Counted from the first letter of the stretch, positions 17,913 to 27,535 are shown. The stretch is DNA of 64,000 nt from Polynucleobacter necessarius (GCF_900095215.1 NZ_LT606949.1:711563-775562), one strand, 5' to 3'. Numbers and translations: made by a program. The notes: generated by a model from the letters alone, not told the origin.

Positions 17913-19349
17913 ATGAGCCAAGCTTTTGATGTGGTAGTTATTGGTGGTGGCCCTGGTGGCTACATCGCTGCAATTCGTGCGGCGCAACTCGGCTTCAAAG
18001 TTGCCTGTGCTGAATCTAGTTCTTATGATGATCCCAAGGGTGAGCCACGTTTAGGTGGTACCTGCTTGAACGTCGGTTGTATTCCTTCTAAGGCCTTGTT
18101 GGCTTCTGCTGAAGAGTTCGAGAAAATTAATCATCATGCTGCCGATCATGGAATTAAAGTGGGCGCAGTGAGCATCGACTCGAAGAAGATGATTGCTCGC
18201 AAAGATGACATCGTTACCAAAATGACTGGTGGTATTCAGGTCTTATTCCGCAAGAACAAGATTACCTTGTTAAAGGGTCACGCTTCCTTTGAAGGCAAGG
18301 GTGCTGATGGCTATCAAATCAAGATTGATGGCAAGGATAAAGAGACTGTTACCGCAAAAAATGTAATTATTGCGACTGGCTCTAAAGCGCGTCACCTCCC
18401 AGGTATTGCTGTAGATAACGTATTGATTTGCGATAACGAAGGCGCTCTCAAGTTTGATTCTGCTCCTAAGCAATTAGGAGTGATCGGTGCAGGCGTGATT
18501 GGCTTGGAGTTGGGTTCTGTATGGCACCGTCTCGGCGCCGAAGTAACTGTTCTCGAAGCGATGCCTTCATTCTTGGCTGCTTGCGATGTCAGCATTGCTA
18601 AAGAAGCGCAAAAGCTTTTTGCTAAACAAGGCTTGAGCATCAATACTGGCGTGAAGATTGGCGATGTGAAGGCTGATAAGAAGGGTGTAGTTGTTAATTA
18701 CACCGATAGCGCTGGTAAAGCCGCTAAGTTGGAATGCGATCGCTTAATTGTGTCTGTTGGTCGTGTGCCAAATGCCGACAAATTAGGCTTGGGTAAGATT
18801 GGCCTCAAAGTGGATGAGCGCGGCTTCATTCCAATTGATGACCATACTTGTGCTACATCCGCGCCAGGCGTATACGCTGTGGGTGACGTAGTTCGTGGTC
18901 CGATGTTGGCTCATAAGGCGGAAGATGAGGGTGTCTTGGTTGCCGAAGTGATTGCCGGTCAAAAACCGCATATTGATTACAACTGCATTCCCTGGGTTAT
19001 CTACACCGATCCAGAAATTGCATGGGTTGGTAAGACTGAGCAGGCACTCAAAGAAGCCGGTGTTGCTTATAAAGCAGGTCAGTTCCCATTTGCCGCTAAC
19101 GGTCGTGCATTGGGTATGGGCCGCGCTGATGGTTTCATCAAAGTATTGACAGACGCTAAGACCGATGAAATTCTTGGCGTACACATCATTGGCCCAAATG
19201 CCTCTGACCTGATTGCTGAAGCGGGAGTTGCAATGGAATTCAAAGCGGCAGCGGAAGATATTGCCCGTATCTGTCATGCACATCCAAGTTTGTCAGAAGT
19301 GATGCGTGAAGCAGCATTGGCGACAGACTCACGTGCATTAAATATGTAA
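17913..19349 (+). CDS. lpdA: dihydrolipoyl dehydrogenase (E3)
   Basis: A 478-residue FAD flavoprotein reoxidising the lipoyl groups of E2. An N-terminal GGGPGGYIAAIRAAQLG binds FAD, the redox disulfide is in GGTCLNVGCIPSK (about 49-61), the NAD site is GAGVIGLELGSVW, and the catalytic His-Glu pair is in HAHPSLSEVM near the C terminus. It is the last 2-oxoglutarate dehydrogenase gene and is immediately followed, without a spacer, by zapE. Confidence 0.97.
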   Translation: MSQAFDVVVIGGGPGGYIAAIRAAQLGFKVACAESSSYDDPKGEPRLGGTCLNVGCIPSKALLASAEEFEKINHHAADHGIKVGAVSIDSKKMIARKDDIVTKMTGGIQVLFRKNKITLLKGHASFEGKGADGYQIKIDGKDKETVTAKNVIIATGSKARHLPGIAVDNVLICDNEGALKFDSAPKQLGVIGAGVIGLELGSVWHRLGAEVTVLEAMPSFLAACDVSIAKEAQKLFAKQGLSINTGVKIGDVKADKKGVVVNYTDSAGKAAKLECDRLIVSVGRVPNADKLGLGKIGLKVDERGFIPIDDHTCATSAPGVYAVGDVVRGPMLAHKAEDEGVLVAEVIAGQKPHIDYNCIPWVIYTDPEIAWVGKTEQALKEAGVAYKAGQFPFAANGRALGMGRADGFIKVLTDAKTDEILGVHIIGPNASDLIAEAGVAMEFKAAAEDIARICHAHPSLSEVMREAALATDSRALNM

Positions 19350-20453
19350 TTGAAAACCATTGAGTTTTACCAACAAGAGTTAAAAGCGCGCGGGTATCAA
19401 AGTGATCCAGTGCAGCTTCGTGCTGTAGAGCGTTTGCAAAAATGCGAAGATGAATGGATTGCCTATAAGGAAATCCGCAGCAATAACTTCAAGAAAAAGC
19501 TTTTTAAACCAACACTCCCGCGTGGCCTCTATTTATGGGGTGGTGTAGGGCGTGGCAAATCCTTTTTAATGGACTGTTTTTACGCGGCTTCACCATTAGA
19601 GAAAAAGATTCGCATTCATTTTTATGAGTTCATGCGTGAAGTCCACCGTGCACTTCATGCGCTTTCCGGTCTCTCAGACCCGCTCGATGAGCTTTCTAAG
19701 CGGATTGCCAATCGCTACCGCTTAATTTGTTTTGATGAATTTCACATTAACGATATTGCCGATGCGATGATTTTGTATCGCTTACTGAGTGCGCTTTTTG
19801 CCGATCGCGTGCAGTTTGTGATGACATCTAACTATCGTCCAGATCAGCTTTACCCTAATGGCTTGCATCGTGATAGATTGCTTCCCGCGATTAAGCTGCT
19901 TGAAGAAAAGCTCGACGTATTGAACGTGGATGCCGGCAATGATTATCGCCGGGTACAAATGGCTCAAGTTGAGGCATATCTAACACCAGTGAATGCGACA
20001 ACTGAAGCAACACTTGGTCAGATGTTTCAAACCTGGATTGGCAATCAAAAAGAAACCCGCAATCCTGTTTTGCATATTGCGTCACGTGAACTGCGCCCTT
20101 TACATATGGCTGACGGCGTGGTTTGGTTTGATTTTCAAACTCTGTGTTGTGGGCCGCGCTCGCAAAATGATTACCTAGAAATAGCCAACCAGTTTCATAC
20201 GGTGATTTTGTCTGGAGTGCCTTATATGCCATCCAGAATGACCAATGAAGCGCGCCGCTTTCTTTGGCTTATCGATGTCTTGTATGACCATAAAATCAAG
20301 CTCATCATGTCTGCCGAGGTTCCAGCCCCAGATTTGTATACCGAAGGCCAAATTACGGCCGAATTCTCAAGAACCATATCCCGTTTGATCGAGATGCAGT
20401 CTCGAGACTACCTAGATACGCCGCGCCGGGTAATTGATACCAGCTTGACCTAA
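19350..20453 (+). CDS. zapE: cell division ATPase ZapE (AFG1 family)
   Basis: A 367-residue AFG1-like P-loop ATPase with Walker A GGVGRGKSFLMD (about 66) and Walker B RLICFDEFHINDIADA (about 127). ZapE associates with the Z ring during constriction under low-oxygen or stress growth. The probable start is TTG at 19350, which directly abuts the lpdA stop codon, so translation is likely coupled. The sucAB-lpdA-zapE order is usual in this bacterial group. Confidence 0.92.
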   Translation: MKTIEFYQQELKARGYQSDPVQLRAVERLQKCEDEWIAYKEIRSNNFKKKLFKPTLPRGLYLWGGVGRGKSFLMDCFYAASPLEKKIRIHFYEFMREVHRALHALSGLSDPLDELSKRIANRYRLICFDEFHINDIADAMILYRLLSALFADRVQFVMTSNYRPDQLYPNGLHRDRLLPAIKLLEEKLDVLNVDAGNDYRRVQMAQVEAYLTPVNATTEATLGQMFQTWIGNQKETRNPVLHIASRELRPLHMADGVVWFDFQTLCCGPRSQNDYLEIANQFHTVILSGVPYMPSRMTNEARRFLWLIDVLYDHKIKLIMSAEVPAPDLYTEGQITAEFSRTISRLIEMQSRDYLDTPRRVIDTSLT

Positions 20454-20462
20454 AATAGGGTC

Positions 20463-21314
20463 ATGAGCAGCTTTTTACCCCTAAATGCCGACTTGCATTG
20501 CCATTCAGTGATTTCTGATGGCACTCTGACGCCTGAAGAATTGGCTGAGTGCGCTAAAGCGAATGGAGTGCATTTATGGGCTTTAACAGATCACGATGAA
20601 CTGGGTGGACAAAAGCGCGCCCGTGAAGCAGCTAGCGCGCTAAAGATAGATTACCTCGCTGGAGTGGAAATCTCTGTCACTTGGATGGGCGAAACCATTC
20701 ATATTGTTGGGCTTGGTATTGATGCGGAACATAGCGGCATTATTGAAGGGTTGCGGCGCACCCGTGATGGTCGCGCGAATCGCGCGCAACTCATGGCTGA
20801 ACAGTTGCTTAAGGTGGGCATTCCTGGCGCCTATGAAGGCGCACTCCATTTTGCTGGTAATCATGAGTTGATTTCGAGGACTCACTTCGCGCGCTTCTTG
20901 GTGGAGCAAGGAGTTTGTCGCAATACTGAACACGTATTTAAAAATTATTTAATTGAAGGCAAGCCAGGCTATGTCTCTCATCAGTGGGCCAGCCTGTATG
21001 ATGCCGTTCGCTGGATCAAGTCTGCTGGTGGCGTGGCAGTCATTGCGCACCCTGGTCGCTACAGTAGACTCAATGCTATGCAGATGAATGAACTCTACAA
21101 ACACTTCAAAGATCTTGGGGGTTTGGCTATTGAGGTGATTACTGGCAGTCATAGTCCAGATCAATACAAAACATTTGCAAAAATTGCGCAGCAATATGGT
21201 TTTTTAGCTTCTCGCGGCTCAGACTTTCATGACCCGAATGAAAGTCATATCGACTTAGGTAATTTGCCGCATTTACCTGATCATCTGACACCAGTGTGGT
21301 CTGCTTTTCATTAA
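20463..21314 (+). CDS. PHP-domain phosphoesterase, RNase AM (YciV/TrpH) type
   Basis: A 283-residue PHP-domain metalloenzyme: DLHCHSVISDGTLTPEELAE supplies the first metal ligands, ALTDHDELGG the second set, VIAHPGRY the third and RGSDFHDP the last. Relatives are 5'-3' exoribonucleases that trim the 5' end of 23S and other rRNAs and digest 3',5'-bisphosphates. It lies between zapE and trpS, as in other Burkholderiales. Confidence 0.88.
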   Translation: MSSFLPLNADLHCHSVISDGTLTPEELAECAKANGVHLWALTDHDELGGQKRAREAASALKIDYLAGVEISVTWMGETIHIVGLGIDAEHSGIIEGLRRTRDGRANRAQLMAEQLLKVGIPGAYEGALHFAGNHELISRTHFARFLVEQGVCRNTEHVFKNYLIEGKPGYVSHQWASLYDAVRWIKSAGGVAVIAHPGRYSRLNAMQMNELYKHFKDLGGLAIEVITGSHSPDQYKTFAKIAQQYGFLASRGSDFHDPNESHIDLGNLPHLPDHLTPVWSAFH

Positions 21315-21366
21315 ACGCTTGATTTACTAATTTCCTAAACCAATTTAACACTTAGAAAAAATACAG

Positions 21367-22569
21367 ATGTTTGCTGAACGCGTTCTCTCTGGCATGCGAC
21401 CAACCGGTAGTTTGCACCTCGGCCATTACCATGGTGTTTTAAAGAACTGGGTGCGTTTGCAGTCAGAATACCCTTGTTTCTTTTTTGTGGCGGATTGGCA
21501 CGCATTAACTACTCATTACGAAACCCCAGACGTTATTGAACAATCCGTATGGGATATGGTGAGTGATTGGCTGGCGACTGGTGTAGATCCAAATCAAGCC
21601 ACTTTATTTATCCAAAGTAAAGTGCCTGAGCATGCGGAACTCTTTTTGCTACTCTCCATGGGAATCCCATTAGGCTGGTTAGAGCGGGTGCCAACCTATA
21701 AAGATCACATCGAGAAGTTAAAGGAAAAGAATTTGCAAACCTACGGTTTCTTGGGTTATCCGTTGCTACAGGCGGCTGATATTTTGATTTATCGTGCGCA
21801 GTTTGTGCCGGTGGGTGAAGATCAGGTTCCGCACGTAGAGATGACTCGTGAAGTGGCGCGTCGTTTTAACTATTTATATGGTCGCGAGCCAGGATTTGAA
21901 GAGAAGGCCCTGGAGGCGGTAAAAAAATTGGGCAGCAAACGCGCCAAGATGTACGCGGAATTACGCGTGGCTTTTCAGGAGCGTGGCGACGATGAAGCCT
22001 TGGAGCAAGCGAAAGCATTGCTTCAGGAAGCGCAAAGTTTATCGATGGCTGACCGCGAGCGACTTTTTGGTTTTTTGGAGGGCGCTCGCAAGATTATTCT
22101 GCCAGAACCTCAGGCATTATTAACAACAGCCTCACGCATGCCTGGCATAGATGGTCAGAAGATGTCGAAGTCTTACGACAATACCATTAGCATTCGCGAG
22201 AATACAGAAGATGTTATTAAAAAGATTCGGACGATGCCAACCGATCCTGCGCGTGTGCGTCGCACGGATGCGGGTGACCCAGCTCGTTGCCCAGTTTGGC
22301 AGCTGCATACCGTCTACTCAAATGAGGAGACAAAGCATTGGGTGGATAAAGGTTGCAAGTCAGCGGGCATTGGATGCTTAGAGTGTAAGCAACCCGTGAT
22401 TGATTCAATTTTAGCTGAACAACAGCCCATGTTTGAGCGTGCTCAGAAATATCTTGATGATCCTAGTTTGTTACGTTCTATCATTGCTGATGGTTGTGAC
22501 AAGGCGCGCAAAGTCGCTCAAGAAACCATGCGCGAGGTTCGTGAAGCGATGGGCCTTGCTTACGATTGA
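21367..22569 (+). CDS. trpS: tryptophanyl-tRNA synthetase
   Basis: A 400-residue class I synthetase with a HIGH-type motif in GSLHLGHYHG (about 14-23) and the KMSKS motif in DGQKMSKSYDN. It is longer than the 330-residue E. coli enzyme because of an insertion rich in charged helices (about residues 185-250), normal for the betaproteobacterial form. ATG 21367. Intact. Confidence 0.96.
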   Translation: MFAERVLSGMRPTGSLHLGHYHGVLKNWVRLQSEYPCFFFVADWHALTTHYETPDVIEQSVWDMVSDWLATGVDPNQATLFIQSKVPEHAELFLLLSMGIPLGWLERVPTYKDHIEKLKEKNLQTYGFLGYPLLQAADILIYRAQFVPVGEDQVPHVEMTREVARRFNYLYGREPGFEEKALEAVKKLGSKRAKMYAELRVAFQERGDDEALEQAKALLQEAQSLSMADRERLFGFLEGARKIILPEPQALLTTASRMPGIDGQKMSKSYDNTISIRENTEDVIKKIRTMPTDPARVRRTDAGDPARCPVWQLHTVYSNEETKHWVDKGCKSAGIGCLECKQPVIDSILAEQQPMFERAQKYLDDPSLLRSIIADGCDKARKVAQETMREVREAMGLAYD

Positions 22570-22578
22570 GAATGTGTC

Positions 22579-23097
22579 ATGCTTCGTTCGCATGATGTGA
22601 TGTTGGCCGTATCGCCTTGGGTTAAGCGTTTTTCACCCCTGATTTCACAGGGTGGGGTGGTGTTTGATTTAGCCTGCGGGTCAGGCCGTCCTTCTGAGTG
22701 GATTGCAGGCATGGGCCATCAGGTGTTGGCAGTCGACCAAGATATTTCCGCAATTAAGGCTTTAACCAATCCCCTTATTTCTTCCAAGCGCCTCAATCTG
22801 GAAGCGCTTGATTGGCCACTGGCGGACCTCCAGTTCAGTGCGATTGTGGTGACCAACTACCTTTATCGTCCGCACCTAGATCAATTGCCTGGAATGCTGC
22901 AGGATGGGGGTGTTTTAATGTACGAAACCTTCGCCCAAGGAAATGGCGATTTTGGTAAACCCTAAAACCCTAATTTCCTCTTAAATTCGGGAGAATTGCT
23001 GACATTTGCCGCCCGTCATGGGCTCAAAGTGGTGGCTTATGAGGATATTTATGTGGATCAACCAAAACCAGCTTGGTTCAGCGCCTATGTGCCGTAA
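22579..23097 (+). pseudogene. SAM-dependent methyltransferase gene with in-frame stop
   Basis: The frame starts at ATG 22579. It contains a class I methyltransferase SAM site (VVFDLACGSGRPSEWIA) and the following acidic strand end (VLAVDQD). A TAA at 22963-22965 stops it after 128 residues. Reading on in the same frame gives [20 protein letters not shown] and then [19 protein letters not shown], ending with TAA at 23095-23097. The downstream part is the missing C-terminal half, so one base change explains the break. Substrate unknown. It lies between trpS and dapA. Confidence 0.85.
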
Positions 23098-23167
23098 AAT
23101 GCGCTCTAAAACAGCGCATTCCGTTACAATTTCAGTGTTAAGACAGCTAAAAATCGGTGCGTATTCG

Positions 23168-24091
23168 GTGACAAATACAGATCAATCAAAAGGTAGTAAA
23201 AAGCCCATCGCTGGCAGCATGCCGGCTATTGTTACACCGATGTTTGAGGATGGCAGCTTAGATTTTGTTAGCTTGCGCTCCCTCCTGGATTGGCATGTAT
23301 CTGAAGGTACCGATGGAATTGTGATTGTTGGTACGAGTGGTGAGTCCCCCACGGTTTCTGTTGACGAGCACTGCGAACTCATTCGCGTCACAGTGGAGCA
23401 GATTGCTGGACGTATTCCAGTGCTTGCTGGCACAGGTGGCAACTCTACGATTGAGGCAATTGAACTAACTAAATTCGCCAAGCAGGTTGGCGCGGACGCC
23501 AGCTTGCAAGTGGTGCCGTATTACAACAAGCCAACACAAGAGGGTATGTATGCCCACTTTAAAAAGATTGCGGAATCTGTTGATCTTCCAGTAATTTTAT
23601 ACAACGTTCCCGGTAGAACTGTTGCTGATTTAGCTGGTGATACGGTGGTTCGTTTGGCTGGAGTGCCAGGCATCATTGGCATCAAAGAAGCGACTGGCAG
23701 TCTAGAGCGTGGCACCTTACTAATCAACGATCTTAAACGCGCTGGCCATGCGGATTTTTCAGTGTTCTCTGGCGATGATTTGACTGCCGCTATGTTGATG
23801 CTGATGGGTGGCAAAGGAAATATTTCTGTTACCGCCAATATTGCGCCGCGTTTGATGCATGAGCTCTGTGTTGCCGCCATGTCTGATGATGTGAAGCGAA
23901 CGCGTGAGATTCAATATCAATTAATCGCCGTTCATAAGGCCATGTTCACTGAAGCCAGTCCAATTCCAGTTAAATGGGCGCTCCATGAGATGGGCAAGAT
24001 TACGGCGGGTATACGTTTGCCCTTAACCCCCTTGAGTAGCTCCCTGCGTGAACCCTTAAAGGCAGCTTTAAAACAGGCTAACTTATTATGA
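23168..24091 (+). CDS. dapA: 4-hydroxy-tetrahydrodipicolinate synthase
   Basis: A roughly 307-residue TIM-barrel aldolase of lysine and diaminopimelate synthesis, condensing pyruvate with aspartate semialdehyde. [10 protein letters not shown] binds substrate, LYNVPGRT holds the catalytic tyrosine, and [10 protein letters not shown] holds the Schiff-base lysine. GTG 23168 is taken as start because family members have a short N-terminal extension before [12 protein letters not shown] 23219 is the alternative. The frame is open further upstream only because it runs through the methyltransferase remnant. bamC overlaps the stop by 4 nt. Confidence 0.95.
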   Translation: MTNTDQSKGSKKPIAGSMPAIVTPMFEDGSLDFVSLRSLLDWHVSEGTDGIVIVGTSGESPTVSVDEHCELIRVTVEQIAGRIPVLAGTGGNSTIEAIELTKFAKQVGADASLQVVPYYNKPTQEGMYAHFKKIAESVDLPVILYNVPGRTVADLAGDTVVRLAGVPGIIGIKEATGSLERGTLLINDLKRAGHADFSVFSGDDLTAAMLMLMGGKGNISVTANIAPRLMHELCVAAMSDDVKRTREIQYQLIAVHKAMFTEASPIPVKWALHEMGKITAGIRLPLTPLSSSLREPLKAALKQANLL

Positions 24092-25236
24092 TGAATATGC
24101 TTCAACTGAGTCGTCGATATATATCGATCTTGGCTTTAATGATTTTTGTATCTGCCGCCTTATCGGCATGTCAGTCAGTTACTAGTAACGATACGGTTGA
24201 CTATAAAAGCGCTGGCGCAGTGCGAGGCCCCAATCTTTCTTACCCTCCTGATTTAATTACTGCCCAAGCAGATCGTCGTTATATTGTTCAGGATGGCACA
24301 GCCACGATGTCCGAATACAATGCGGCTGTTAAGAAGTCTATACAGATGTGCAGCAATGTGATGACAGGAATTCCTGGTATGCGTATCGCGCGCGATGGTG
24401 AGCGTCGTTGGTTGGTGGTGGAAAAGCCAGCGTCAGAACTCTACCCGCAGGTAAAGGATTTTTGGCAAGAAAATGGTTTCTTGTTGGTAGTGGATTCTCC
24501 ATCAACTGGCATTATGGAAACCGATTGGGCTGAGAATCGCGCGAAGATTTCGCAAGATTGGATTCGCTCAACGATTGGTGTAGCAATTGATTCTATTTAT
24601 GACACTGGCGAGCGCGACAAATACAAGACGCGTTTGGAGGTTTTGAAACCAGGCGAGACGGAAATCTATATCACTCAACGCGGCGCAATTGAAAAATGTA
24701 CCTCTGACTCGACTGGCAACTGTATTTCCACTGTGTGGACTCCGCGTCCGAATGACCCAGAATTAGAAGCCGCGTTTTTGGCTCGTTTAATGGAGCGCTT
24801 GGGCATGACTCAAGAGCAGGCAAAAGCAATGGTGGCTGTTCCGCTTGACCCTAAAACTCCAAAAGCGAAGTTTGTGCAAGATGGCACAAATCAAGCTCAT
24901 ATTGAGTTAAGCGCAGGTTTTGATCGCGCTTGGCGTGATGTTGGTTTAGCGCTTGATCGCTCAAACTTTACGGTAGAGGATCGTAATCGCTCTACAGGTG
25001 TTTACTATGTACGCTATGTAAATCCAAAAGATCTGGGTGATACCAATGGCTTCTTCTCAAATCTCTTTAGCAGCAAGGATGACTCCAGCTTAAAGGCTAA
25101 AAAATATCAGGTGGTAGTGAAAACTACTGGTGATAATTCTGCGAATGTATATGTGCAAAATGCCGAAGGTAAACCAGAAAATACCCCGGCCGGCTTTCAG
25201 TTGTTAACAGTGTTGACCTATCAACTGACAAAGTAA
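24088..25236 (+). CDS. bamC: outer-membrane assembly lipoprotein BamC-like
   Basis: A 382-residue lipoprotein with a signal peptide and lipobox ALSAC (cysteine near residue 27), followed by an extended segment ([10 protein letters not shown], as in the BamC region that contacts BamD) and two helix-grip domains. BamC belongs to the machine that inserts beta-barrel proteins in the outer membrane. The overlapping dapA-bamC pair (formerly dapA-nlpB) is conserved widely, which supports the call. Confidence 0.85.
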   Translation: MMNMLQLSRRYISILALMIFVSAALSACQSVTSNDTVDYKSAGAVRGPNLSYPPDLITAQADRRYIVQDGTATMSEYNAAVKKSIQMCSNVMTGIPGMRIARDGERRWLVVEKPASELYPQVKDFWQENGFLLVVDSPSTGIMETDWAENRAKISQDWIRSTIGVAIDSIYDTGERDKYKTRLEVLKPGETEIYITQRGAIEKCTSDSTGNCISTVWTPRPNDPELEAAFLARLMERLGMTQEQAKAMVAVPLDPKTPKAKFVQDGTNQAHIELSAGFDRAWRDVGLALDRSNFTVEDRNRSTGVYYVRYVNPKDLGDTNGFFSNLFSSKDDSSLKAKKYQVVVKTTGDNSANVYVQNAEGKPENTPAGFQLLTVLTYQLTK

Positions 25237-25254
25237 TTTATTTTTTTGCCAAAT

Positions 25255-25282
25255 AAAAAAGCCGCTTTTCAGCGGCTTTTTT
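25255..25282. terminator. bidirectional rho-independent terminator
   Basis: AAAAAAGCCGCT, a TTTC loop and AGCGGCTTTTTT form a stem with A and U tails on both strands. It lies between bamC (rightward) and the small lipoprotein gene (leftward), and serves both. Confidence 0.9.
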
Positions 25283-25298
25283 TTATTCATGAAGAAGA

Positions 25299-25475
25299 TT
25301 ACTTCTTAGCGTCAGCAGCTGGAGCAGGCGCTTCAGCAGCAGGAGCTTCAGCAGCAGGCGCTTCAGCAGCAGGAGCTTCAGCAGCAGGAGCTTCAGCAGG
25401 TTTTGCTTCTTCTTTTTTACCGCAAGCGGCCAAGGCGATTGCTAACATAGCAGCGAATACGAGTGACTTCTTCAT
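25299..25475 (-). CDS. small Ala-Pro-Glu repeat lipoprotein, 58 residues
   Basis: Read leftward from ATG at 25475 (ribosome site AAAGGA) to TAA at 25299-25301. A lipoprotein signal peptide MKKSLVFAAMLAIALAAC ends in a lipobox with cysteine 18. The mature part is GKKEEAKPAEAP followed by tandem AAEAP units (about four) and a lysine end. The DNA shows 15-bp repeats. The mature chain has no hydrophobic core and would be an extended, acidic, surface- or periplasm-facing tether. Similar Ala/Pro/Glu lipoproteins occur in related genera but have no assigned function. Confidence 0.85.
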   Translation of the reverse strand: MKKSLVFAAMLAIALAACGKKEEAKPAEAPAAEAPAAEAPAAEAPAAEAPAPAADAKK

Positions 25476-25502
25476 TTGTAAATTCCTTTAAAAAAAATTA
25501 AC

Positions 25503-25522
25503 AACAATTACCGGTAATTGTT
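25503..25522 (-). promoter_or_regulatory. perfect 20-bp palindrome in the lipoprotein leader
   Basis: AACAATTACC/GGTAATTGTT lies 28 nt upstream of the repeat-lipoprotein start. On the transcribed strand it is followed by TTAATTTTTTTT. It may be an operator or, as RNA, a weak hairpin plus U-run acting as an attenuator. A possible -10 (TACTAT, near 25545) would put it in the 5' untranslated region. Confidence 0.45.
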
Positions 25523-25586
25523 TTCTGTATTTTCCGAGGGATAGTACCTAAGTAGTTTCCAGGATTTATTATATCCATCTCCGTAT

Positions 25587-26033
25587 TTACTGCTCAAAAA
25601 CCAGCCAGCCCGATAAGTAGGCAGTGTAAATACTTGATTCTGCTAGGTCTTGAAGATTGGCGGTAAGTTGCTTGGATTTGGCCAAAGCTCGCCACGCTTG
25701 TTTGGCGGCTGCATTCTGACCTTTGCCCATGCATTCCCCATTGCAGTAAATCTGCCTATTGAGATTTAACATCCGGGTCTGAGGGTGGGGCACTAGCTTG
25801 CTACAGACTAATTTCTTTTGAAAGTCCTTTGGCTTGAGGGGGTTTTTCGGAGCATCAAAAATAGCCTGTTGTTTCGGATCGGAAAGATATGCGGTGATGC
25901 CCGGCAAAAATTCTTCAATTCGATCTAATTTCAATTCTTTCAGCTTTGAGCTTAGTTGGTTAATTAGTGCATCTGGCAATTGATCTGCGTGATGAGTTGC
26001 CCTTTGTTTGGGGTCGGCGAATTTCTGATCCAA
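25587..26033 (-). CDS. conserved hypothetical protein, possibly N-terminally frameshifted
   Basis: A 148-residue soluble protein with no recognised domain. It is Lys/Gln-rich with cysteines in LVCSK and IYCNGECMGKGQN, the latter resembling a short metal-binding or disulfide patch. The annotated start is TTG at 26033, with no ribosome site. A well-placed AAGAGGAG-TT-ATG lies upstream (ATG at 26070), but its frame stops after seven codons, while the 148-residue frame stays open upward to 26085 as LAESLDDIPALDQKF. A one-base indel near 26063 would join them, so the gene may be broken at its start. It follows roxA on the same strand. Confidence 0.6.
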   Translation of the reverse strand: MDQKFADPKQRATHHADQLPDALINQLSSKLKELKLDRIEEFLPGITAYLSDPKQQAIFDAPKNPLKPKDFQKKLVCSKLVPHPQTRMLNLNRQIYCNGECMGKGQNAAAKQAWRALAKSKQLTANLQDLAESSIYTAYLSGWLVFEQ

Positions 26034-26084
26034 TGCGGGTATGTCATCAAGTGATTCTGCTAAGCGCCATAACTCCTCTTGTAA

Positions 26085-26815
26085 TCATTCTTTAAAGCTG
26101 GGCGATCGCAATCCAACTGACCAGGTTTGACAGCCCGCATCAAGGGCGATGTCATCGTGCGCTATATGTGGTGGTAAGTACAGCATGTCCCCAGGCGCTA
26201 GCGTCCATTCTTGTTCGGACTTAAAGTTTTGCAAAATCTTGAGTGGTAACTTTGTGTTGAGGCTGAGATCTTTTTGCTCAGAAATGCGCCAGCGCCTTCT
26301 GCCTGACATCTGGATCAAAAAGACGTCATAAGAATCAAAGTGTGGTCCAACACCACCACCAATGCTTGCAATGCTAATCATGAGGTCATCTAGGCGCGCA
26401 TCTGGAATAAAGCGAAACCAGGAGAGGATTGCCGCTGCGGCAGGGTGATGTGCTTCCATGCCATGCAGTAATAAAGTCCAGCTGGGTTTATCGATGGATG
26501 GGATTGCTTGTTTAGAAAATGGTCCTTGATCAAAGCTACAGGGTTTGGATTTGACCAAACGAGATTCCACTTCTTCTTGCAATTCAAGGTGGATGAGTTC
26601 TTTGGTTGAAATGGGGCTACTCAAGACATCTCCATCTTGTGCTGAGAGGGTGAATGCCGGAATCGCCCCGCGAATCAGAAGAGGTTTTTGTGCCAATACT
26701 GCGCCATGCACTGATCTGGGCTAATACCCCAAAATAAGGCCAAGGGCACCTCTAAAGGAGGTTTGGCTGGTGCTTTGGGTGGCTGATAGGGTTTGCTCAA
26801 GTAAAATGAGGTCAT
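26085..26815 (-). pseudogene. roxA: RoxA/YcfD-type ribosomal protein oxygenase, frameshifted
   Basis: The C-terminal 200 residues are a JmjC/cupin dioxygenase with VGPHFDSYDVFLIQMSGRRR (the HxD iron ligands) and DMLYLPPHIAHDD (distal histidine). This enzyme family hydroxylates an arginine of ribosomal protein L16. The N-terminal 42 codons (ATG 26815, MTSFYLSKPYQPP, then ALFWGISPDQCMAQYWHK) are in another frame. The break is at a run of five A on the coding strand (26685-26689); six would restore HKKPLLIRG. A shorter product from GTG 26711 is possible but would lack the N-terminal strand. Confidence 0.85.
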
Positions 26816-26871
26816 AAAGAAATATAAGCTTTTAGAAACTAATTAAAAACCGAATGTTTCACAAATTTCGC

Positions 26872-27465
26872 ATGAAGATTGAAAAAAATACTATCGTATC
26901 CCTACGTTATAAGTTAACCGATGCGCAAAATAATGTAATCGAAGAACCTGATTCTCCGATGGCATACCTGCACGGCGGCTATGAGGGCACTTTTCCTAAA
27001 ATTGAAACGCTGCTTGATGGCCAAGATATTGGATACGAGGCGACGATCCAGCTGGAGCCAAATGAGGCTTTTGGTGAGTACGATCCTGAGCTCTTAAAAA
27101 TCGAACCGCGTACACGCTTTCCTGAGCCGTTGGAAGTGGGCATGCAGTTTGAGGGCGTGCCAGATGCGGAGGAGGATGCGGCTGCCGATGATGCAGACGA
27201 TGAGCCTTTGATCTACACCGTGATCGATGTTGCTGATAACCAAGTTGTATTGGATGGCAATCATCCATTGGCAGGAATGGCTTTGCGTTTTTGGGTGCAG
27301 GTTGAGGATGTGCGCGCCGCCACTGATGATGAGATTGAAAACCGCCATTCAGAAGGCGGCGAAAGTTTTTCATTTGGCATGCCTAATGACGATGGTGATG
27401 ACGATGAAGATTTTTCAGGTGGCGCATTAGGCGCGAATGAATCAGGCCCGCGTACGCTGCATTAA
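26872..27465 (+). CDS. slyD: FKBP-type peptidyl-prolyl isomerase, SlyD-like
   Basis: A roughly 197-residue cytoplasmic prolyl isomerase and chaperone. The FKBP core starts MKIEKNTIVSLRYKL and has YLHGGYEGTFPKIE and EPNEAFGEYDP, with an inserted IF domain that contains an acidic stretch (EEDAAADDADDE). The C-terminal tail is Asp/Glu-rich and lacks the Cys/His metal tail of E. coli SlyD. ATG 26872 matches family starts; ATG 26854 is an alternative that adds six residues. Confidence 0.9.
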   Translation: MKIEKNTIVSLRYKLTDAQNNVIEEPDSPMAYLHGGYEGTFPKIETLLDGQDIGYEATIQLEPNEAFGEYDPELLKIEPRTRFPEPLEVGMQFEGVPDAEEDAAADDADDEPLIYTVIDVADNQVVLDGNHPLAGMALRFWVQVEDVRAATDDEIENRHSEGGESFSFGMPNDDGDDDEDFSGGALGANESGPRTLH

Positions 27466-27488
27466 CTGAAAATCAAAACGCAAAAATA

Positions 27489-27512
27489 AAAGGAATGGCA
27501 TGCCATTCCTTT
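27489..27512. terminator. bidirectional terminator (24-bp palindrome)
   Basis: AAAGGAATGGCA/TGCCATTCCTTT, perfectly symmetric, lies 24 nt past the slyD stop and between convergent slyD and cysE. Confidence 0.75.
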
Positions 27513-27535
27513 GTACTTTCCAGTATTGCCCCGAG

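Noticed and set aside
23006..23167. dapA with a longer N terminus starting near 23006
   Set aside because: The extra residues overlap the methyltransferase remnant in another frame and have no family similarity; GTG 23168 fits better.
25246..25491. Plus-strand Ala/Ser-rich protein opposite the small lipoprotein
   Set aside because: It is the antisense shadow of the AAEAP repeats and runs through a terminator hairpin; the minus strand has signal peptide, lipobox and ribosome site.
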